Program-made: the position numbers and the translations under genes | In this document: positions 8,207-16,266 of the stretch, one piece after another | Numbering within the stretch: position 1 is the first letter of the stretch | Layout of the letters: each line of letters opens with the position of its first letter | From: Bacillus horti | Lineage (GTDB): Bacteria > Bacillota > Bacilli > Caldalkalibacillales > JCM-10596 | Reading direction: 5' to 3' | Length of the DNA stretch: 64,000 nucleotides | Assembly (NCBI RefSeq): GCF_030813115.1 | Contig: NZ_JAUSTY010000003.1 | Coordinates: forward strand, 248,001-312,000 | Notes under the pieces: model-generated | What the model saw: the letters and a program-made list of their open reading frames with translations, nothing else | Databases searched by the model: none | What the model was told of the DNA's origin: nothing

Positions 8207-9586
8207 TTACAGCCATGGAGACAAAAGCAAGGAGAAGGAGGTAGCAAGCCGTTTCGGAAAGCTTCGGTTCGCTATATCTTCAGGAGTTAAACGCACACTG
8301 TCTTGAAAGTCCTCTATAAATAGCTGTTTAAGTGTCTGACAGACCTCTGGATCATACACAAACACACCTGCTTCAAAACTGTAGTAAAAGCTTCTTTTAT
8401 CAATGTTGGCACTACCAATTTTGGCAATTTGGTCATCAATTAAAGCGATCTTCGCGTGGTAAAATCCTTTCTTATAGAGAAAAATGCGCCCTCCCTTTTC
8501 TAGCACCTGCTTGTAGTAGTGAAAGGAGGCTTGCTGGACAAACCAGCTATCTGTTTTGTAAGGGACAAGAAGAGTAATTGACACACCTTGATCAAGAGCC
8601 ATGTGAATCGCATTTAAAAAAGATCTATTAGGAATAAAGTACGGAGTAGCCAGCCAAATATGCCTTTGAGCCGAGCGAATCATTTGTGTGTACACCTGCT
8701 TCATGATCTGCTTTTTCATATCTGGTCCACTCGGTACAATTTGGGCTAAAATGGTCTGTTCCTCTAAAGGCTGTGAGATAGAAAGCTTTAAGCTTGCTTT
8801 AGCATCATAGAGGGGAAAGTATTGCTTATCCTCTTCGATTTTCTGGTTTTTAACATAGTACCAGTCTGTAACAAAAATGCGCTGTAATAATAGAACGGCT
8901 TCTCCTTCAACAAGCAAGTGGATATCTCGCCAATAGCCTTTTTTAGGATCCTTGTGTAGGTACTCATCCCCAATATTAAGACCACCTGTAAACCCTACTT
9001 TACCGTCGATTACAGCAATTTTCCGGTGGTTACGGTAATTAAGATGAAGCAGAAAAGGAAGCTTAGGTGGAGCGAACACGCCACATTGGATGCCATAATG
9101 TTTAAGCCTTTTTAAGGTCTTTTCGGAAAATTGGAGACTGCCTACTCCGTCCACTAGGATTCTAACAAGCACTCCTGACTGAGATTTTTTGATAAGTAAG
9201 CGCAAAAGCTTTTTGCCGATCTCATCATCCCTGATTGTATAATAAAGAAGATGGACATGGTGAGTAGCCTTTTGGATTTCATGAAAGAGCTTAGCATACG
9301 TTTCCGGTCCATTGACTAATATGTTGAAGCGGTCATTTTGAGTAATGGGGAATAAGGTGCTTTGTTGGATAAAGGCTAAAAGATTGGCGTGAGCTTTTAT
9401 TTCAAAGCGGTTTTTGGCTTCATCAATGGAAAGGTGCTGATGAAGGCTTTCAAAGACTTTATGATATAAAGTAGCGTCAGCACGTTGTTTTTTTTGAAAC
9501 TGTCTGCGCTTGCTGAGGTGATAGCTTACGTAAAAGATAATAACAGCAATAATAACTACTATTACAGCCCATAGAACCCAACCCAT
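8207..9586 (-). CDS. Cardiolipin synthase (phospholipase D family)
   Basis: This 459-residue membrane enzyme joins two phosphatidylglycerols into cardiolipin and glycerol. One N-terminal membrane segment (MGWVLWAVIVVIIAVIIFYV) precedes two HKD motifs: HRKIAVID followed by GKVGFTGGLN near residue 190, and HAKIALID followed by IAKIGSANID near 378. AGGAGGGGTG 7 bp upstream supports the ATG. B. subtilis has the cardiolipin synthase ywiE (clsB) in the same ywi neighbourhood, so this is probably the ClsB-type enzyme, although other cls paralogues are possible. Confidence 0.9.
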   Translation of the reverse strand: MGWVLWAVIVVIIAVIIFYVSYHLSKRRQFQKKQRADATLYHKVFESLHQHLSIDEAKNRFEIKAHANLLAFIQQSTLFPITQNDRFNILVNGPETYAKLFHEIQKATHHVHLLYYTIRDDEIGKKLLRLLIKKSQSGVLVRILVDGVGSLQFSEKTLKRLKHYGIQCGVFAPPKLPFLLHLNYRNHRKIAVIDGKVGFTGGLNIGDEYLHKDPKKGYWRDIHLLVEGEAVLLLQRIFVTDWYYVKNQKIEEDKQYFPLYDAKASLKLSISQPLEEQTILAQIVPSGPDMKKQIMKQVYTQMIRSAQRHIWLATPYFIPNRSFLNAIHMALDQGVSITLLVPYKTDSWFVQQASFHYYKQVLEKGGRIFLYKKGFYHAKIALIDDQIAKIGSANIDKRSFYYSFEAGVFVYDPEVCQTLKQLFIEDFQDSVRLTPEDIANRSFPKRLATSFSLLLSPWL

Positions 9587-9887
9587 GTTAACACCCCTCC
9601 TACTTCTATATAAATTAAAATCTAAATTAAATCTAAAGTAGCTCTAATTTTATTGTCTTTATACACGAACTAACTGTACTCCTTGTTTGACTTCTTTTAT
9701 GTTCCCAATCTTAACAGGCAATTATACTAAAACCTTAAAACTAAAGAACGGTTCACTAACGATATGTATGGCAGCTCATTGCGCAAAAGAACAGCACGAG
9801 ATGTAAAAAATGAAAGCGGTTACCAAAGGCATACTCAGATGGGTGATACTTTGATATAATTAAATGAACAGATGATTTGTAACAGTC
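9587..9887. other. Non-coding region between cls and the lysine regulator
   Basis: AT-rich with no supported gene. It contains the cls start region, a catabolite-repression-like site at 9811-9824 and a lone TATAAT at 9855-9860 with only a poor -35. If that -10 is real, transcription would run through repeat copies 2 and 3 into the sigma-54 regulator. Confidence 0.4.
9811..9824 (+). promoter_or_regulatory. Candidate CcpA (cre) site
   Basis: TGAAAGCGGTTACC fits the B. subtilis cre consensus (WTGNAANCGNWNNCW) at all but the last base. It lies 30 bp ahead of a TATAAT and about 400 bp upstream of the lysine-island activator. Confidence 0.4.
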
Positions 9888-10060
9888 AGAAAGTATAAAA
9901 TTTGATACTATGTATTCTTCAAACTTTATACTTTCTGACTGCAGGACATAGGACGACTTGCAACTTTAGTTGCTTAGCGTCACTTGCGCACTTTGTGTGA
10001 AAGCTTCCGCTAATGATGGACTAGACTACTTCTTCGAGAGGGCTTCAATAGAAACTTTTC
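9888..10060 (+). repeat. Two-hairpin intergenic repeat, copy 2 (with insertion)
   Basis: Hairpin A arms are 9888-9905 (AGAAAGTATAAAATTTGA) and 9919-9936, with one mismatch and a 13-base loop. Hairpin B runs from 10000 to 10059 and has one mismatched pair (GAAACTTT). About 53 extra bases, with their own small GCAACT/AGTTGC hairpin, lie between the two modules. Confidence 0.8.
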
Positions 10061-10070
10061 TTAACGTTTA

Positions 10071-10190
10071 AGAAAGTATAAAATTTGATACCATGTTTTC
10101 TTCAAATTTAATACTTTCTGACGGCATGAAAAGCTTCCTCAAATGATGGACTAGACGACTTCTTCGAGAACGCTTCAATAGAAGCTTTTC
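10071..10190 (+). repeat. Two-hairpin intergenic repeat, copy 3
   Basis: It is exactly 120 bp, like copy 1. Hairpin A arms are 10071-10088 and 10102-10119 (17 of 18 paired). Hairpin B arms are 10128-10137 (GAAAAGCTTC) and 10181-10190, perfectly paired. It ends 40 bp before the sigma-54 regulator start, so it may be in that gene's leader. Confidence 0.8.
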
Positions 10191-10229
10191 TTATATTCAC
10201 TCTCTTTCTATGTGCAGAATGGAGGATGT

Positions 10230-11801
10230 ATGATGACTTTTTCCCTTGAGACTCCTGAAATGCTACAAGCTATTTTAAGTTCTATAGATGAAGGAATCCA
10301 TGTTATTGATGCTGACGGTAAAACGATCTATTATAACAAGGTTATCGCTGCTTTAGATGGGCTGACGGAGGATGAAGTGATTGGTCAGCACGTCTTAGAC
10401 AGTTTTCCTTCTCTTGATATGCACACGAGTACGTTTTTGCAGGTTCTTGGAAACGGAAAACCATTGATGAATCAGCCACAAACATATGTGAATGTAAAGG
10501 GAATGAGAGTGAACACGATAAACTCCACTCTACCTATTTATGTGGAGGGTCGCATGGTAGGAGCTGTTGAGGTAGCGAAGGATATCTCAAAAATGAAAGA
10601 GCTTGCTGAGCGTTTCGTAGATCTTCAAGCTAGACTAGTAGCTCATGAAAAAGCTAAAGTGCCGAAAAATAAGCATTCAGAATGGTATGAACTAGATCAT
10701 TTTCTCACTCAGGATCCGCTGATGCTTAATGTGAAAAAAGCTGTTCTTAAGGTGGCCCAATCCACTTCTCCCGTTCTAGTTTATGGAGAAACGGGAACAG
10801 GTAAGGAAATTATTGCTCAAGCTCTCCACTCTGCTTCTCCCAGAAAAAAGGGCCCCTTTATTGCTCAAAATTGTGCAGCTCTTCCAGAGAGTCTCCTGGA
10901 AAGCCTACTTTTCGGCACGACCAAAGGTTCGTTTACCGGTTCAACGGATCGTAAGGGATTGTTTGAAATTGCAAACGGAGGCACGTTATTTTTAGATGAG
11001 CTTAATTCGATGCCTGTGGAGCTTCAGGTTAAGCTGTTACGGGTTTTACAGGACGGAGCGATCAGAAGAATAGGGGATCATAAAATGATTCCGATTGACG
11101 TTCGGATTGTAGTAGCGATGAATGTAGACCCACATCTAGCCGTGCAGAAGGGACAATTACGTTCTGATTTGTATTATCGGATTCAAGTTGTTTCTATCTA
11201 TCTAAGCCCTTTGAGAGAAAGGCTTCAGGATATCCCGTTATTAATTGATCATTTTGTTCATATCTATGCGTCCGAATTTGGTAAAGAGAATGTAACACTT
11301 GATTCAGCTGTGCTAGAGCAAATGAAGCTCTACAGCTGGCCGGGAAATGTTAGAGAGCTAGAGCATGCTATTGAAGCAGCTATGAACTTTGCTGAGGGAG
11401 ACATCCTTGAACTAACACATTTTCCTGAGCATTTACAGAAGCTTTGGGGTGAAGGAATGACTGAGAAAGGGGCGCGAGATGAGCAGGCAAGCTTTTCTTC
11501 AGTCAAAGATCATCATATACTACATGTGAAATCGGGTATGAAGCTAGAGGATACAACTGAAGAAACGGGAGCTAAAGCTCTTTCCCAACGAAATACTTCT
11601 GTTATCACTGACCAAGTTCCACCTTTAAGAGAAACCCTGGAGCGAGAGGAGAAGCGTTGGATGCAGCAGGCGTTGCTTAAGACAAAAGGGAATGTGAAAC
11701 AAGCGGCAGATCTTTTACAAATTCCTAGGCAAACGATGCAGTATAAGCTGAAGAAATATCAACTCGAGGTGCCAGTTTTCCGGCACAATCAAATGGAGTA
11801 A
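10230..11801 (+). CDS. Sigma-54-dependent activator (PAS / AAA+ / Fis HTH), probable lysine-catabolism regulator
   Basis: This RocR/NtrC-class enhancer-binding protein has about 523 residues. An N-terminal PAS domain (SSIDEGIHVIDADGKTIYYN) probably senses a ligand. The AAA+ domain has Walker A GETGTGKE at about 186, the sigma-54-contact loop as GSFTGS at about 233 (the usual form is GAFTGA), and Walker B GGTLFLDEL. A C-terminal Fis-type HTH (GNVKQAADLLQIPRQTMQYK) ends the protein. The start is ATG 10230 or 10233, after GGAGG. It sits directly ahead of a sigma-54 promoter driving kdd, so activation of the lysine genes is a well-supported inference. The ligand (lysine or beta-lysine) is a guess. 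Confidence 0.9.
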   Translation: MMTFSLETPEMLQAILSSIDEGIHVIDADGKTIYYNKVIAALDGLTEDEVIGQHVLDSFPSLDMHTSTFLQVLGNGKPLMNQPQTYVNVKGMRVNTINSTLPIYVEGRMVGAVEVAKDISKMKELAERFVDLQARLVAHEKAKVPKNKHSEWYELDHFLTQDPLMLNVKKAVLKVAQSTSPVLVYGETGTGKEIIAQALHSASPRKKGPFIAQNCAALPESLLESLLFGTTKGSFTGSTDRKGLFEIANGGTLFLDELNSMPVELQVKLLRVLQDGAIRRIGDHKMIPIDVRIVVAMNVDPHLAVQKGQLRSDLYYRIQVVSIYLSPLRERLQDIPLLIDHFVHIYASEFGKENVTLDSAVLEQMKLYSWPGNVRELEHAIEAAMNFAEGDILELTHFPEHLQKLWGEGMTEKGARDEQASFSSVKDHHILHVKSGMKLEDTTEETGAKALSQRNTSVITDQVPPLRETLEREEKRWMQQALLKTKGNVKQAADLLQIPRQTMQYKLKKYQLEVPVFRHNQME

Positions 11802-11823
11802 ATAAAAAGTAGTTAAAGTCATC

Positions 11824-11867
11824 GGCTATCTCACAAGCTATTTAAGCTTGGTGAAATAGCCTTTTTT
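11824..11867 (+). terminator. Intrinsic terminator of the sigma-54 regulator
   Basis: GGCTAT pairs with ATAGCC around an interrupted longer stem (CAAGCT/AGCTTG), followed by six T. Confidence 0.8.
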
Positions 11868-11913
11868 CTGTTCTAGCCTAAATTGATACGAGAAATTCCA
11901 TATTTTATCCACT

Positions 11914-11930
11914 TTGGCATAGCTTTTGCA
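11914..11930 (+). promoter_or_regulatory. Sigma-54 (-24/-12) promoter of kdd
   Basis: TTGGCAT (11914-11920), five bases, then TTGCA (11926-11930). This matches TGGCAYRNNNNTTGCW completely, with the required GG-N10-GC spacing. The start point would be near 11942, giving a leader of about 125 nt containing the palindrome ACTTAC-GTA-GTAAGT (11967-11981). Confidence 0.85.
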
Positions 11931-12066
11931 TAGTAAAGGGTAGATAAGATTTTGTTATATCCTATAACTTACGTAGTAAGTCGTTAGCCAGGCTTGGTAA
12001 ACACCTTAGTAAACAATTAAGCAAATTCTAAGCAGCTAAACACAGAATCATGAAGGGAGGATAAAT

Positions 12067-13143
12067 ATGAAGGGACAGAAATATGGGTGTCACAGGGTGC
12101 TGGAGCCAGCAAACAGCTTACCTCAGCCTGCTCAAACGCTAAACCCTGATTTGCCCATCTATGATAATGAGCTACTTATTAATGTAGAAAGGTTAAATAT
12201 TGATTCTGCCTCCTTTTTGCAGCTTAAGTCTACAGCCAATCATCATGAAGTTCATTCAAATGAAAAGCACATAGCGGATCAAATCCTAGCCATTGTAAGG
12301 GAAAGAGGAAAGCTGCATAACCCTGTCACCGGCTCAGGTGGTATGCTAATTGGCACTGTAAAGGAAAAAGGGCGCCACTATCCCTCAGAAAAGCTAAAGA
12401 TTGGGGAGCGGATTGCCTCGCTTATCTCTCTAACTTTAACACCCTTATATATTGAAGAGATTCTTTCTGTAGATCTAGACACGGCCCAGGTTGAAGTGAA
12501 GGGTCACGCCATCCTTTTTGAATCAAGTCCTTATGCAGTCCTTCCGCAGGATATACCTGAAGCACTGGCCCTGGGAGCACTAGATGTCTGTGGGGCGCCA
12601 GCTCAGGTTCAACAGCTTGTGAAAGAAGGAGATACCGTATTGGTCTTGGGAGCAGGAGGGAAGTCGGGTCTCTTGGCAACCTATCAGGCAAAGAAGAGTG
12701 TGGGTGAACAAGGACGTGTGATTGCTGTGGAATATGGGGAAGAATCCTGTGCCAGTTTAAGGAAGCTAAAGCTTGCTGATGAGGTTTTGCAGGCAGATGC
12801 AACTCAAGCAATGGAGCTATATGACAAGGTAGTGAGTGCTACGACTGGAATGCTTGCTGATGTAGTGATTAATTGTGTGAACGTTCCTCATACAGAGATG
12901 ACCTCTATTCTATGTACAAAGGAGGGTGGCATCACATACTTTTTCAGTATGGCGACTAGCTTTACAGCGGCAGCTTTAGGAGCAGAAGGGGTAGGGAAGG
13001 ATATTCAATTAATGATCGGAAATGGCTACACTCGTGGTCATGCTGAGCTTACTTTAGGCTTGCTTCGAGAATCCCAATCTTTACAGGAGTATATGCTTGG
13101 TAAGTATGTGAACTACCCACCACTTAACACCAAAGGTATTTGA
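12067..13143 (+). CDS. kdd: L-erythro-3,5-diaminohexanoate dehydrogenase
   Basis: This 358-residue NAD(P)-dependent enzyme oxidatively deaminates 3,5-diaminohexanoate to 5-amino-3-oxohexanoate, the third step of lysine fermentation. The N-terminal sequence (KYGCHRVLEPANSLPQPA) and LHNPVTGSGGMLIGTV are characteristic of the family. A Rossmann motif (VLVLGAGGKSGLLATYQAKK) lies near residue 195. GAAGGGAGG 7 bp upstream fixes the ATG. It is first behind the sigma-54 promoter and is followed by a terminator, so it may be partly separate from kamA-E. Assignment by family recognition and neighbourhood is strong. Confidence 0.92.
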   Translation: MKGQKYGCHRVLEPANSLPQPAQTLNPDLPIYDNELLINVERLNIDSASFLQLKSTANHHEVHSNEKHIADQILAIVRERGKLHNPVTGSGGMLIGTVKEKGRHYPSEKLKIGERIASLISLTLTPLYIEEILSVDLDTAQVEVKGHAILFESSPYAVLPQDIPEALALGALDVCGAPAQVQQLVKEGDTVLVLGAGGKSGLLATYQAKKSVGEQGRVIAVEYGEESCASLRKLKLADEVLQADATQAMELYDKVVSATTGMLADVVINCVNVPHTEMTSILCTKEGGITYFFSMATSFTAAALGAEGVGKDIQLMIGNGYTRGHAELTLGLLRESQSLQEYMLGKYVNYPPLNTKGI

Positions 13144-13152
13144 AGTGGGGGC

Positions 13153-13183
13153 TTCCAACTGATGAATAGCTTGGAATTTTTTT
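13153..13183 (+). terminator. Intrinsic terminator after kdd
   Basis: TTCCAA pairs with TTGGAA, with an extra CT/AG inside, followed by seven T. It may be partial, because kamA-E lie downstream with no obvious promoter. Confidence 0.65.
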
Positions 13184-13530
13184 CAGTGAAGTTTGGCATT
13201 TAACTTTCGACCGTGTAGGCAGCCCTTATTCACTGTGGATGATTCACACATCCATTATCCCTCACTACGTCAAATAGTTTGGGAGTACATGGTTAAGGTT
13301 CTTGTTACCTTGAACATTTTACGCACAGAAGGTTCCTTTTCTTCTCTGTGCAACCTCATATGTTCAGTTTTCATAGAACGTATGTTTCATTTTAGCACAT
13401 GCGTTTACGTTGTGCTACACAAAAAAGGTAATTCATCTCCCACCTAAAGATTCACTTTTTAAGAAGGAGTCTTCTCACCTAATGATAGATAAAGGATGAA
13501 AGAAAGCAAGTCAATAAAGGAGGAATAGCT
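13184..13530 (+). other. Long structured leader or intergenic region before kamA
   Basis: About 350 bp without a credible gene. Two clear hairpins are present: GCACAGA (13323-13329) with TCTGTGC (13345-13351), and TAGCACA (from 13395) with TGTGCTA, the latter enclosing a CGT/ACG inner pair. Neither has a T-tract. I found no -24/-12 or good sigma-A promoter and no lysine-riboswitch core. The region ends with AAAGGAGGAATAGCT before kamA. Confidence 0.5.
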
Positions 13531-15021
13531 ATGACAAGGCAAATTAGACCATGGAAGGATATAGAGATTTGGAAGGACGTCACGGAGGATGAGTGGAACG
13601 ACTGGATGTGGCAGCTCACGAATACGATTCGTACAGTGGATGACTTGAAAAAAATCATCAACCTAACTCCAGAGGAAGAGCAAGGAGTACGAGTTTCAAT
13701 GGAAACGATCCCATTGAACATTACGCCATATTACGCCTCAATCATGGATCCAGACGATCCGAGATGTCCTGTGCGTATGCAATCTGTACCTATTTCCTCG
13801 GAAATTTCAAAAACGAAATACGACCTTGAGGACCCGCTACATGAGGACGAGGATTCTCCAGTTCCAGGCTTAACCCATCGCTATCCAGACCGTGTTCTTT
13901 TTTTAGTTACTAATCAATGCTCTATGTATTGTAGGTACTGCACACGCAGACGTTTTTCCGGACAAGTGGGCATGGGGGTTCCGAAAAAACAGCTAGACGC
14001 AGCGATTGCCTATATTAGAGAAACACCAGAAGTGAGAGATGTTCTGATTTCAGGTGGGGATGGTTTACTCATTAACGACAGGATTCTGGAATATATTCTA
14101 AAAAACTTAAGAGAAATTGAACATGTGGAGATAATCAGAATTGGTACACGAGCTCCCGTAGTATTTCCGCAAAGAATTACAGAAAATTTATGTAATATTC
14201 TTAAAAAGTACCACCCTGTTTGGCTCAACACTCATTTTAATCATTCGTTAGAGATTACACCGGAAGCGAAGCAGGCTTGTGAACGGTTAGTAAATGCAGG
14301 TGTACCGGTAGGAAACCAAGCGGTCATTTTAGCCGGAATTAATGACAGTGTACGTATCATGAAACAGCTTATGCATGACCTAGTACGCATAAGAGTTCGC
14401 CCTTATTACATTTATCAATGTGATCTTTCTGAGGGAATCGGACATTTCCGTGCTCCTATTTCTAAAGGTTTAGAGATCATGGAAGGCTTGAGAGGACACA
14501 CGTCGGGCTATGCTGTCCCTACGTTTGTGGTGGATGCACCTGGTGGGGGTGGAAAGATTCCAGTAGCGCCGAACTACATCATTTCACAGAGTGCAGATAA
14601 GGTGATTCTGCGTAATTTTGAAGGTGTGATTACGTCTTACCCTGAGCCAGAGGAATATACGCCAGGTCTTGCTGACCAGTACTTTGATGAAGTGTATGGG
14701 CCAAGTGAGAAGCGTTCAGTGGGGATTAGCGCCATTATGGATGATACAGAATTTAATTTAGTTCCTAAAGGTCTTAATAGAATGAAGAAAAGAGAGTCAT
14801 ATGAAGCTTCTGGTAGAGAGAGCTTAAAGGATCGCAGAGGAAAAAGGGATGAAATGAAAGAGAAGCTCATCACGGCGTATGATAAAAAGAAACAGGGAGC
14901 AGCAGAGAAGAATCAGGAGAATAAAGAAGACATGCAGGAAAACTCAGACGACGAAATTAAAGGAATTAAGGATATCAAGGATCAGGTAAGAAAACCACAG
15001 GAAGAGAAAAGTGGGACGTAA
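13531..15021 (+). CDS. kamA: Lysine 2,3-aminomutase (radical SAM)
   Basis: This enzyme converts L-lysine to L-beta-lysine using S-adenosylmethionine, a [4Fe-4S] cluster and PLP. The radical-SAM triad CSMYCRYC supplies Cys130, Cys134 and Cys137. The PLP lysine is Lys342 in DAPGGGGKIP. The N-terminus (RQIRPWKDIEIWKDVTEDEW) is typical. At 496 residues it is longer than clostridial KamA because of a charged, probably disordered tail (about 80 residues rich in K, E, D and Q), as in B. subtilis KamA. Its stop overlaps the kamB start (TAATG). It is probably oxygen-sensitive, so the route may run at low oxygen. Confidence 0.95.
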   Translation: MTRQIRPWKDIEIWKDVTEDEWNDWMWQLTNTIRTVDDLKKIINLTPEEEQGVRVSMETIPLNITPYYASIMDPDDPRCPVRMQSVPISSEISKTKYDLEDPLHEDEDSPVPGLTHRYPDRVLFLVTNQCSMYCRYCTRRRFSGQVGMGVPKKQLDAAIAYIRETPEVRDVLISGGDGLLINDRILEYILKNLREIEHVEIIRIGTRAPVVFPQRITENLCNILKKYHPVWLNTHFNHSLEITPEAKQACERLVNAGVPVGNQAVILAGINDSVRIMKQLMHDLVRIRVRPYYIYQCDLSEGIGHFRAPISKGLEIMEGLRGHTSGYAVPTFVVDAPGGGGKIPVAPNYIISQSADKVILRNFEGVITSYPEPEEYTPGLADQYFDEVYGPSEKRSVGISAIMDDTEFNLVPKGLNRMKKRESYEASGRESLKDRRGKRDEMKEKLITAYDKKKQGAAEKNQENKEDMQENSDDEIKGIKDIKDQVRKPQEEKSGT

Positions 15022-16037
15022 TGTCTACTTTTACACCCTCTTTATGGGGCCTCGTTCCCACAGCAATGAAGCGACTTTCTGTCGTCGGGCTAGCCAAAAA
15101 TGTAGGGAAAACGACCGTTTTGAATTGGCTGATTGAAGAGGGAATCGAAAGACAGCATATTTTAGGTCTGACAAGTATAGGGGTGGATGGAGAAGAGCTG
15201 GACGTATGGGAGGGGCATGCCAAACCAGCTATTCCTATCTATACGGGCATGTGGGCCGTTTCTGCTAAGGCTGCTCTAGCTGACTCAAAGGCCGGCTTTC
15301 GTTATGTAAAAGAGCTTAAGGCAAGCTCCCCCTTAGGACCAGTCTATCTTGTTCAGTGCACTCATAGTGGAACTATAAAGCTTGGGGGGACCCATCTTTT
15401 AACGGATATCGAAATGGCTCATACTGCATTTTTTGCCCAGGGAGTGACACATTCCCTTATTGATGGTGCCTATGATCGAATAGCAGCAGCTCAAACGAAA
15501 ATCGCTGAAGGATTTATCCTGTGTACAGGACAGACTGTAGCGACAGATCTTGAATCTGCTTTGGGCAAAACAAAAGAAATTCTATTGCGCTGGAAATTAC
15601 CCTTTTGGAGCGGAACTTTTCCTTCAGAGCTTAGGAGTGTCGCCTATATGAAGGAAAGACAATGGGTGCAAAGCTCAATGATACATGCGATGCCATTTTT
15701 CGATCAATTACGAACGGAGCTAACCTCTGATTTTGAGGCGCTATGGATTCCGGGTGCTTTGACTGAAAATATGCTATTGAAATGCTTATCCTCTAAAAGA
15801 GCCTTTCCTATTCTCCTAGATAATCCAACCAAATGCTTTGCAGGTCAAGATACCTTGCTACGTTGGTTCAGAAAGGGTGGGGAGATTTATGTGCGAGAAA
15901 AAAGTGAGCTGCTTGCTTTAGCGGTCAATCCATTCAGCGTTCAGCAGGGGTATAGCACAGAGCCTTGGCTGGCAGAGATGAAACGCATCGCTGATCCGCT
16001 CCCTGTTATTGATGCCAAAAGAAGACTTCTAATCTAG
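15021..16037 (+). CDS. kamB: KamB, predicted P-loop subunit of lysine 5,6-aminomutase reactivation
   Basis: This 338-residue soluble protein has a Walker A motif (GLAKNVGKTT, near residue 23) in an otherwise unfamiliar fold. It also shows LTSIGVDGEELDVW and repeated short hydrophobic strands (GPVYLVQCTHSGTIKLGG). It overlaps kamA by one base and precedes the MutS-like kamC and the aminomutase genes, the arrangement seen in lysine-fermenting bacteria. From memory of current family naming it belongs to an aminomutase reactivase with KamC. The biochemical role is inferred, chiefly from constant neighbourhood. Confidence 0.75.
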   Translation: MSTFTPSLWGLVPTAMKRLSVVGLAKNVGKTTVLNWLIEEGIERQHILGLTSIGVDGEELDVWEGHAKPAIPIYTGMWAVSAKAALADSKAGFRYVKELKASSPLGPVYLVQCTHSGTIKLGGTHLLTDIEMAHTAFFAQGVTHSLIDGAYDRIAAAQTKIAEGFILCTGQTVATDLESALGKTKEILLRWKLPFWSGTFPSELRSVAYMKERQWVQSSMIHAMPFFDQLRTELTSDFEALWIPGALTENMLLKCLSSKRAFPILLDNPTKCFAGQDTLLRWFRKGGEIYVREKSELLALAVNPFSVQQGYSTEPWLAEMKRIADPLPVIDAKRRLLI

Positions 16038-16081
16038 GTTAGTTGAAAGATAGATAAGATCAAAATCAATGAACTTTCATT

Positions 16082-16157
16082 CTAAGGGTTGCAAATGTCC
16101 GTTAGAGATCCAATCAGTTAAAAATGGCGCTCTAAGGGTCATAAATGTCCGTTACAG
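16082..16157 (+). repeat. Two direct copies of a 26-bp CTAAGGGT repeat
   Basis: 16082-16107 and 16132-16157 share CTAAGGGT, AAATGTCCGTTA and the final AG, spaced 50 bp start to start. Another copy lies inverted at 20501-20526. The unit is an imperfect palindrome (CTAA...GG with CC...TTAG). They fill most of the 229-bp gap between kamB and kamC. Confidence 0.7.
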
Positions 16158-16266
16158 GTGAGAGGCAGGCCAAAGTTGTCTCTGCTCATCTATGATGAGC
16201 ATTATGAGAGATTTAATGATCTGAAGAGGAGAGTTGTGAGAAGGTGTTGTTTAAGGGAGGGTTGTT

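Noticed and set aside
9771-9786. TGGCAG...TTGCG as a second sigma-54 promoter
   Set aside because: GG to GC spacing is 9 rather than 10 bases and no target gene starts nearby.
13193-13447. 84-residue plus-strand frame before kamA
   Set aside because: No ribosome site or family resemblance, and hairpins lie inside it; better read as leader or intergenic DNA.
13184-13530. Lysine or cobalamin riboswitch ahead of kamA
   Set aside because: Neither conserved core could be found by eye; a covariance search would settle it.
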